Origin: Branchiostoma floridae
Taxonomy: Eukaryota; Chordata; Leptocardii; Amphioxiformes; Branchiostomatidae
DNA length: 64,000 nucleotides
Assembly (NCBI RefSeq): GCF_000003815.2
Contig: NC_049986.1
Coordinates: 4,279,830 to 4,343,829, forward strand
Direction: 5' to 3'
Under the pieces are notes generated by a model that ran no database searches, was not told the DNA's origin, and was given only the letters and a program-made list of their open reading frames with translations. The translations under genes were made by a program, and so were the position numbers. Positions 1 through 10,100 of the stretch are shown here, piece by piece. Numbering within the stretch: position 1 is the first letter of the stretch; each line of letters starts with the position of its first letter.

Positions 1-389
1 CGCAATAGTGTGTTATCAATGTTGTCTAACCCCGTCGATTTACAAGGCGGGAATGAAGTAAGTAATTCATGTACGTAGTTCTCTGTTAGTTCTTGAAAGG
101 CAAAAGAACATCTTTTTGATGTCATAATGTTTTCATTGATCGGTGCAGTGACGCTGGCTATATCTACAGGACTTCGCGGTGTCAGGTCTTCAACTTTTTT
201 TACAAAGTACTCATTGAAATATTCGGCAATGTCTCTAGGTTTTGTCAGTGTCTTACCGTTTGTCTCGATGAACGTTGCAGTTCGACGTGAGTTTCTACCT
301 AGAATCCCATTCAGTACTTGCCAGAGCTGTTTGCTGTTTCTGTCTCTACAATGTTCGTCAATCAGTTCTCTGTAGTGTGATTTCTACAT
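1..389 (-). mobile_element. LINE fragment, N-terminal part of reverse transcriptase
   Basis: Read on the minus strand, this stretch has an open frame containing RNSKQLWQVLNGILG, then RDIAEYFNEYFVKKVEDL and, near the window edge, SFPPCKSTGLDNID. This is the usual lead-in to the reverse transcriptase of non-LTR retrotransposons (the S-K-S-x-G-x-D block). The frame meets a stop near 387, so the copy is 5'-truncated or decayed, and it runs off the left edge. It probably sits in an upstream QSOX intron. The clade is not assigned; it may be the family whose 3' ends lie at 27.4, 33.6 and 54.4 kb. Confidence 0.75.
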
Positions 390-1021
390 AGTGGATAGGA
401 TTCCGCTAATTCCGTGGTGTAACGTCATTCATCCGGGAACTTGGGGTCATACTTCGCATCGCGCGGGAAACACTACACACGCCTGATCGCTTCGTTTCTC
501 AGTGAGCATTTTCCGCCGTGTTTTACTTCCAACAACAATGAGCGGAAAGAAAGGGGAATCTTCATCATTCGCAAAGTGGACACTGTAACAAACAAAGCTG
601 CTTATTTCCATCTGGGGGTGGGAGGATACGCAGAAAAAGCTCGGGAAGGTTCATAGAAACAGGGACATTATAATAATGGCGGAGCATGGAGTTGAGAAAT
701 CACTCGACCAGTACAGAAATAAAGTGAATTTCACCGCCAACTACCACAAGACGTAGCGATACATCTGTGAAACGCAACTAATGTTTTATTCAGATCAGAT
801 TCAGGGCGCACTAATCGGATTGCTGAAGAGCAGTGTGAACACAATTTTGGATCGGATAGAAAAAATTTTATTCAGATGAATGTTTTATTCGAATCGTTTT
901 TCTGAGTGTGAATGGGGTCTAAGTGGACTTGGAGTCATCTCCACTCAAAGTGGAAAACGCGTTAGTTGGACCAATGACTGCTTTTAGTTTTTTTACCTAT
1001 TCCATTCCTGTCCCTTCGCAG
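390..1021. other. Presumed QSOX intron, no exon seen
   Basis: This lies left of the first recognisable QSOX exon. I searched it for the W-C-G-H-C thioredoxin active-site exon that should come next upstream and found none, so that exon is beyond the window. Short ORFs here resemble nothing I know. Confidence 0.6.
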
Positions 1022-1122
1022 ACTGGGCGGAGGTTATCCAGCTGGCAGCTATCGACTGTGCTGACAGTAAAAACCTGCCAACATGCCGACAATATGACAT
1101 CAAGGGATATCCTACCATCAAG
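1022..1122 (+). CDS. QSOX: QSOX exon: end of first thioredoxin domain
   Basis: Encodes [17 protein letters not shown] then [16 protein letters not shown]. The conserved strand-cysteine block and the GYPT cis-proline turn of the thioredoxin fold are visible. The acceptor is AG at 1020-1021 (phase 1) and the donor AAG/GTACCT. It is the first exon recognisable in the window. Confidence 0.9.
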
Positions 1123-4100
1123 GTACCTAACTTACTGTATCACCACTCAAAATGCTATGTGCATTTGTACTTTCTTTTTGCATCCAAAATTGGATGGGTT
1201 TTCAGAAAACCCAGTCCAGTCTAGCCTGATTAAATCTCGCTTATAGCAGCCGGCCAAACATCCGCCGGCCCCTGGAGGGGCCAGATGCAGCCCTGGACAG
1301 CAGAGTTTGTGTTACACAGACTAAGTCCAGTCCAGACAGGGGAATGGTGCAGAAAACCCTGTCCAGTCTGAAAAGAGGGTCTGCATGGGGGCTCCTGACA
1401 ATGCTTAAAGCTAAATTCAGACAGTGTTTAACAGTAAGTTGATGCACATTCAGGGTTGGACAAGTTTTCTAAAATTCACTTATCCTATCGGGCAAGCACA
1501 TAAAAAATTACTTGCCCGAACCAACTTTTCACTTGCCCAAAATGTAAATGACATTTTCTACATATTTTCACTTCCAGCAATGGAATTCTTTTATTATTAG
1601 CTTTATTAGAGTTGACCAATGGTTGATGCCATGACTGTGAAAAGTGACTTGAATCAAGATCTCACTCATTAAAATATCTTACTTGCCCGATGGGGCAAGT
1701 GAGGTAGGACATGTGCAAGTGGACAAGTGAAACTAGCTGTTTGTACAAGAAAATGTGCTACTGACAGAAAAACAAATATCCAAACTGTAATCTTCATGTC
1801 TCCCCTTTAGTAAATTGCAGAAGAGGATATATAGGTTTCATAGTTCACTTCTTTAGGTTGTGCAAGTAATTTTCTTTTGGTACAACTAACTTTTGGCTCC
1901 ATTTTCACCAGTGCAAGTTAACCCAACAGTGTATTTGGAGCCCTGTCATCTGTGTGCCTGATTCTACCAGCGTTTGCTTTTAGTTTTACCCTGTTAAGAA
2001 GTTGTGTGTGCCCTTTGTCCCTCCATCTCAGGTGTTCCAGCCTTTCACACAGAACACAAGCGACATTGGAAAGCCTCTCAAAGGTAAGTACATGTAAACA
2101 CAACAGCTGTTTAAAGATGTGAGAAACTGTGCTGGAATAAAGTGTGCAGGTACACAGTGCTGGGGAGGATTTGTATTTGTGTGCACTGTGCAAACCTAGT
2201 GTTCAGTTCTATCAAAAACATAGTGTAATGGTCATCAATGTAATAGGATGGTTGTCGCAAACATTATCATGACATGATGGCCACTCACACTCACTCACTA
2301 ATGTAGATGAAATACGCTAGCAAAACCCCAGCATGTATCCACTATAGCTGCATGTTTTATGTCATGTGTGCTAATGTTGGTATTCTTGACAATGTTTTCT
2401 TTAGTTGGTAGAGCATCAGACAAGTTGGTCCATGCCATGGTGGATGTGATAGAGCAGCACTCTCTCCTGAACAAGCCTCAGCACTGGCCAAACCTCCAGC
2501 CTGCACAGTAAGTACTACTAGTACTAGAGATCTCTACCCATCTCTACTCAATGTTTCATTTGTATTTATATGTTCCGAAGTGTAATGTCTATTTATTTTC
2601 TTTGTAACATGCTTTTATTTCCTTGTATGTACAAACTGGGCCCTATTGAAAACCAGTTTCTCCAAACTGAATAGGCTACCCAGGCGTTTGAAAATAAACA
2701 AACAAACAAACAAACAAAACCTGCTGTTGGCTGACAGCTTGGATCTGTTAAGGCCACATTTTAATTATTTAATTTGTTTCTTCTTAAGCTGACATTCAAG
2801 AGAATAATGCTGAACTAGTTATCTAGTAGGCACTGATTCAGAAGTAAACTTTAATTTTTTTGTCCTAGCCCTCTATTTTCATTTTGTCTTCTTCTTGAAC
2901 TTTTATTTCAACACACTAACATAAAAGAACAAAGAAAATAGATCCACGGTATTGGCAATTGAACCAATCTGTTCCCGAGGACAAAGTTTTCTGCTTGAAG
3001 ACAAAAACAGTTATGAGTTTTTCGAAAGTTTTAATTTTTGTTACTATTCTAGCTCAAGCGAGGTGTCCGAGTTTTTCCAGACGTGGAAAAATGTGGAATA
3101 TCTTGCACTGCTGTTTGAAGCCAACGACTCTTACGTAGGAAAACAGGTATGTGGCCAAATTTCTGCCAGTATTCATAATCATGTTTATCACTTTTATCCA
3201 TATTAACAATTATAATTTCTCAGGCAGAAAATACATCTTTAGGCCACACTTATTTGATATGCTCGTGTTATGACTTAACGTTGAATTGAATAATGATTAT
3301 AAACACAATGAAAGAAAGTGTATCTTGGTTCACACAACTTCATGGTGTGAAGTATTCTCTCAGACTCAGAACAATGGATTTCGGATTTCATATTGTCCTG
3401 CATGAATTTTTTTTTTCTTTTGATTCAGTTAAATCTTCACACTTCTTGTAAGTCTGGTATTACTAAGTACATTTTGATCTCATATGATAATGAGAGAATA
3501 ATAAAAATGTCAGAGCACCAATGAAGTGACTTAGTGGCGCCAACAAGTTTTAAACTGATTAAAGAGCTACAATACTTGATTCTTAATGCTACAGTCTTAT
3601 TCGAATTAGCTTGACAGACAATCATATCTGAATAGTAAAGTTTATTGCAAATTCTTGCCCGTGGGCTGATTGCAGGTAACATAAGAGATTCAAACAGTGT
3701 AAAAACAATATCACAAGTGTCTACTCTAGTCTAAAGCTAGTAAACGCTAACTCTAGATCCTGGGTTATTGGGTTCGACTCCTTTTTCGAAGACAGTGGAA
3801 GACGAAAGATCCCACATTTTCTATTATGTGGGTTTTGTGATGTTAGAAGAACTGTTTCCCTTTTGTCAGTGAATGTGAGGAAGTTTGGGTGGAATTTGGT
3901 GGCGTCTTCTAACAGCTCTTTTCTTCCGTGATCGTATAGAAAGAGCAAAGAGCTGCAAATCTAACTTGGTTCTTAATGCCACAATATTGGTCAAATCAGC
4001 TTGACAGACAATCATATCTGAATAGTTTGTAACTATCACTGTGGGAGGAGGTTCTGATAATCTTATTACTTATCTTACAGGTGATTCTTGATATGGCAAA

Positions 4101-7100
4101 ACATGATAACATCATGGTCAGGCGTGTCCTGAAAAATGAGGTAAGTTTGAGATTTAATGGACAATTGTTAGTATATGTTTGCTACATCGATGAATGTTGG
4201 ACATACAGGTAATAAGATATATGGTGACAAAAGACAGCTGATGCTGTCTAAGATGTGTAATCTTTTCTAACTTTTATCTAGTCACTTGAGAACTGTTACC
4301 TTGCAATTTGTTACAATAGTTTCTTTTTTACCTACAGCAAAAGTCAGCCATGCTTGGACATACATGTATACAGTCCTGGACTTTTCCCTTGTAGAAGTAG
4401 TTGTGTTTTGTGTTCATGTACAGGAGCAAATGACAACCATTTAAAACGTATAAACTAGAAAGTTGCAAGTAAGCATAATATACAATATGTGTGTCATGTA
4501 GCATAATATATGTATTCCAAATTTTCATTTCATCGGGTAGTGGTGCAAAAGTTATTGTACTGACATTACAAGCTTCCATAATGGTTTTGTCTTACTTTTA
4601 TCAACTTAGTCAAAATATCATTTTGGAAAACATTCCCCATGTTAGTGGGAAAATGAACTCTTCCACCCTGTTTGTTCCACCCTGATTGTTGAGTGAAGGG
4701 CCCTAACAAAATCCCATTTGTCTATGTTAGCTTAGTTCTTTAAGCTTAATGGCAAAAGCACAAAAGATACATTGTTTGATGAAGATGACCCCACAAGGCT
4801 CAAAATACTTTTTCTGCATACCTGCACTGGTGCAGGTGACATTGAAAATTACCTGCACCAGACAAATTTTACCTGCACCACCTGCACCAATTTAGGAAGT
4901 ATGGATCATACTAAAATTGTTCAGGAACCATTGCTATTTTTTCTTTTATACTGGTGGTAACAGTCAGTACAGCTCATAACAATCCATTTACACCTACATG
5001 GTAAGAAATTTATGTATAAAACCCAGTACATGAACCAGTGCAGGTTAGGTGCAGGTAGACACCAGAAATACCTGCACTAACCTGCATATGCAGGTGGTAT
5101 TTCGAGCCCTGACATGTGTGAGAAACATGAAAAACATTTGACACTCTCTGGATCAGCCATCATAGTCATGATAGCTACTGTGGAACAGAAGCCCCATATA
5201 CAGTATATACACAAAAGAGAAAATGTAAGAAAATAAAACACATGTTGAAAGCTTGATAAATCATAAGCATTTTGAACATTACTGTACAAGGTCCACTAAG
5301 TCACCAGTATGAAGGAACATGACTCACAATAATGACTGTCCCTTTCAGGAAATGCTGATGAAAAAGTTAGCTGTGGAAGTTGTCCCTTCCCTGTACGTGC
5401 TCTACAGGAATGGGTCTGCAATACAACTTGCCAGGTAATTCATAGCTATTTGCCATACAACATTTGTATGTACATTATTACACGTGCATGTAAGACTATG
5501 TATTTAAACATACATTTGATAAACCAATACAGATGTTCTTTACATGTATATATACATTGTACCTGAAAAGCTTGGTCTTCTTGTAGTAACTTTGTCACCA
5601 GACGGAGTATCTATGAGTTTTACTATACAACTTTTTAGTACTTATTATCTTTGTGGAAGTATATCGGAGGAAAGGAAGGAGGCAAAGGTTTAAGTTTGCA
5701 ATTTAGACAACCATAGCAATAGAGTGCAAGTCAGAACATAGCACTCCACATTAATTTTGTATATTCATGGTGTGGCCTTTCACTGTAAAACTGCATCTCT
5801 AGTACATGTATGTACCACAATACTGAAATTATTTATCATAGTACATGAATGTAAGTTTATCTGGGACGGTAGTCAACATTACGTTACAACTTTAAAGGCT
5901 TTATATCCGTGCACAAAATAAAGCGCTTATCAACCTTCCCTCAACCGAGACGGGGGCTGATACCGACTGCCAAGCACCCTTGACCCTTTGCTGAAGTCAC
6001 ACTTCCGTTCTGGATGTGTGACTTAGGTTTTGGGTCATTTCAACTTGAGAAGGATCAGAGGACTGATCGAAAGTTTGTTGCTAAGCGCTTTATTTTGTGC
6101 ACGGATATAAAGTCTTAAAGTTGTAACATAATATTTGTCATCATTTTGATATTGTGAAATGTTGAAACATTATTGCAGGGGAGGAGAGACAAGGTTTGAC
6201 TTCAGACTGGCACTGAAGAAGCTTCCACACCTGGACAGGTCACAGAGACATGGGGAGCAGCTCTTACTGCAGCCCTCAGCACCAACACTGGAGAAAACTA
6301 CCGCTCCAAGAACACCCAGCATGGACAATTTCAACAGGTGAGTAGGCCAGGGTTGTAGCCAGCCTGAAATCATTTTCCGTCCCCTTGATTTTGAATCCTA
6401 TCGAGCATTGAAGGTGCAAGATGTCAAGCCAAGGCACAATGTTCCTAAGGGGGTCCGGGGACATGCTCTCTGGGAAAATTTTGAAATCTAGACCCTCTGA
6501 AATACTATTTCCTGCCTTTTTAGGTGTAGATTTTCTGGTAGACTAAGCTGTTCATTCTGTTTTGGTGACAAATTACACAAGGAGACAGTTTTTTGTATCT
6601 TTACTGACATAACATATAGATTGTTGTCCATCACAGAGGATGGAATGGGCAAAAAATTTTTCACTCCCCAGCTGCAAAATTCAGTCAAAGGACGGAAGGA
6701 TGGGCACTGGCTACAACCCTGGATTAGGCAACAACTTGATTTAATCATAAAGCTCCACTGGAACATCAGGCAATAGGAAAAGTCATGAACACACATCTGA
6801 GACTGAACATAGTCAGGCCTTGAAAAAAATGTTGTGTTTCTGATTACGCCCCTAAAAACATTAGGACTGGTAGGTGGGGATTCTTTTTTCATGTTTCCGA
6901 AGGTAAACATTCTGTTTCTGTAGCTGGGTTCCACCTTTAGCCAATCTATAGCTTACCTGTTGTAAAAAGACTTGAATGTTTTTTTCTGTACAGGTCTGCA
7001 GTCCACATGACAGACCTGTTGTAATAAGACTTGTGTTGTATGTACAGGTCTGCAGTCCACATGACAGACCTGTTGTAATAAGACTTGTGTTGTTTGTACA

Positions 7101-10100
7101 GGTCTGTAGTCCACATGACAGGCCTGTTGTAATAAAACTTGTGTTGTTTGTACAGGTCTGCAGTCCACATGACAGACCTGTTGTAATAAGACTTGTGTTG
7201 TTTGTACAGGTCTGCAGTCCACATGACAGACCTGTTGTAATCAGACTTGTGTTGTTTGTACAGGTCTGCAGTCCACATGACAGACCTGTTGTGATAAGGC
7301 TTGTGTTGTTTGTATGTACAGGTCTGCAGTCCACATGACAGACCTGTTGTCTGCCCTGACCTACTCCTTTAAGCAGGAGATAGCAGGACGACAGGAGCTG
7401 GAAGGGCAGACTTTACAGGCAGTCCAGGACTTTGTTAAAGTCCTCGCCAAGGTATGTGTATATGTGTACTAACCTGGTTCCAACCTCCGGTCGATGATGT
7501 ATCTGTATCTGTATCTATATAGCCGGTATAACTGCCCTTCGGCGTAACACACCAGCTTCGCAAGCATGCGGCGCGGCAGCAGCTGGTTATATTACACTGA
7601 ACGATCCGTCACACCTAACTTTTGCACATCTATCTGCGAGCGTTCTTTAAAACTATCCAGAGAAGATGCCCCTACTGTGCTAGGTGATAACATAATCTAC
7701 TCTACGATAGTTCTAGGAAAATACGATGTATGTATGTATCTTCACCACGTGTCCTAGTTTTTACTGATAGGGTATATAAACTTTTGGAATATCGACTTGG
7801 TATATTGTACATGTATTTACATTGTTTCTGCATCAATTTCAATGTAATATATATCAATAGAAAGCATGTGTGACTCCCTTTCATTATGATATCACACTCA
7901 TTACCATTGTGAACTCATGGAACGAGCACCAGCTGCAGGCCTTCTTATGCGAGTGGGTAACACACAAAATTTGCCGATATTTCCCCGCTTGTGTTCAACA
8001 ACATCATGTTGGAATGGGTGCAGATGTTAATGATTCAATCAATCCTTTTTTTTAATGTTATGTTTGCTATAAAGAACATTCAAGCTTATTTACTGTTGTG
8101 ACCTATTGGCTGTCGTGCTAGTTGCTCAAACCTAGAAGATCTATAAAGTTTTAGATTATCGTCATACATTGTATTATCATAATATTGCATTATGGTGTGA
8201 CATCATGATAACATGATGATAATAACAGATTCAAAATATATGAAAATTCCAATCATTTGACAACACTTGAATATTCTAAGCATGGAATCACAGAAAAATA
8301 TTGAATGTTCTATTATCTACAAGTAATCCAAATTGTAACGTTCGTAACTTGCAGTACTTCCCAGGGCCACCAGGGGTCTCTGCTTTCCTGCACAACATCA
8401 ACAGAAGGCTGAACCCAAGAAAGACCAAGATGACATACCAAGAGTGGGCACAGCTGTTAGATGAACAGGAGGTACATGTATGCATATTCAGCCATGGAAT
8501 CAGACTGTGCACTTTGTTTTGTTCAATCAACTGTAGGATTTAGATTAGTTCCTGTTCATAGATGCAAGTATTACTAAGCTGATACAAGGTAAGATTATCT
8601 GTAAATTCATCTTTCTCCCATTTTCTTGGATGTTGTTTTCATGTGAAACCTTTCCTCTTGTTCTACTCTGACTCTGAGTGATTTACTTAGTATTTTGTCA
8701 CTTGAGTTTACAGAGACGATACCAGAAGGGAACACTAGCATTTTTAGAAATTTAAGCAAGAACATTGTATAGAAGGCCTTGTTTTATGCAAAATTACAAT
8801 GGGAGAGAAGAAACCACCATAAATTTGAATTTGTCCAGTTCAATATGTTTTCAAGATTTGAGTTTTCACATTTAACATTGTATTTCCACAGATTTGTGAA
8901 TTGCCTTGAATCTGGGATGTGGACTTGACTTTGAATGTATTGGGGTGTGTACTTAAATATGGGAAGTATCACAACAAAATTGAGGCCATATTCTTTTGAC
9001 GTGTTGATTCTTGTCGACAGTCTGTTGTGGCTGGTTGAAAATTCTAGGACAAAGAACATTATATGCTGAATGTGACCTGTTTCTAGTTCTGTAGACTATT
9101 TGTTGTAGGCATCCATCTGTCTCGGAAGACAATGGTAGGTAGACAGGGTGGGTTTGACGACAGGGACAGGGACAGAACTTAATGCCACCTGTAAGACGGC
9201 CCCAGCAGATGCAGGTTTGTTGTTTGGAGTTTCCGTCTCCTACGAGGACTTTCGACCAAGGATGCAAGGGGTTCCTCCTACCCCTGACTCGTGTTTCATG
9301 GCAGGTGCGTCATGCCCGAACATATGGCCTACCACTGCGTATTAGACTATTAAAGTGTTGAAATGGTCTGATGCTGTATATGTCCCTGCCCAGGATGCCA
9401 GTGCCCTGCCCCAGGAGGTGAGATGGGTGGGGTGTCAGGGTAGCCAGCCCCACGGGAGGGGATACTCCTGCTCACTGTGGCTGCTGTTCCACACTCTGAC
9501 TGTGCAACAGGCAGCGGAGCCAGGTACGTGGACATGTGTGTTGTTCGCTTGGCAGATCAGGTCAGGGTGTTACACACCAGCATTGACATGTAATGTAATA
9601 ATGATGTGGTCAAATGGGTAAAATTAAAAGGGTCTATAATTTACTAGTCGAAAATGAGCTGAAACATTATATATGAAACACCATATACAATGATAATCGT
9701 TAATCGCTACATCTAATTTCTTCTATGTATCATATCATTTGTGCATGACATCATCATGTAACTTAAATGTGTCCCACTTTGACATTATCTTACAATTCTT
9801 GGCTATCTGTATAATATTGAATAGACATTGGCGTTTGTATTCACATGGGGCACAGTCAAGTAAGACTAAGAGTATATTGTGTCTCGTCTTCAAGGTATTA
9901 GAATTTGCATGTTCTATCTTTTAGTGGGGCACAGTTATGCCTACGGGATTCTGTATGGAACTATTGTAAGGAATGGTCACTAATGCAAAGTTTACACATG
10001 GCTGTACAGTGTTTAAAGTTGGAAATGTTTAGATATGTAAAAACTGGCTAAGACCAACTGGATAGGTTTTGTTTACCTACATCAGAGCATACCTGCTCAA

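Noticed and set aside
390-1021. Upstream QSOX exon with the first CxxC
   Set aside because: No W-C-G-H-C coding stretch on the + strand; it must lie left of the window.
6861-7338. Minus- and plus-strand repeat proteins ([21 protein letters not shown])
   Set aside because: Shadows of the 54-bp array (a multiple of three), lying in a QSOX intron.
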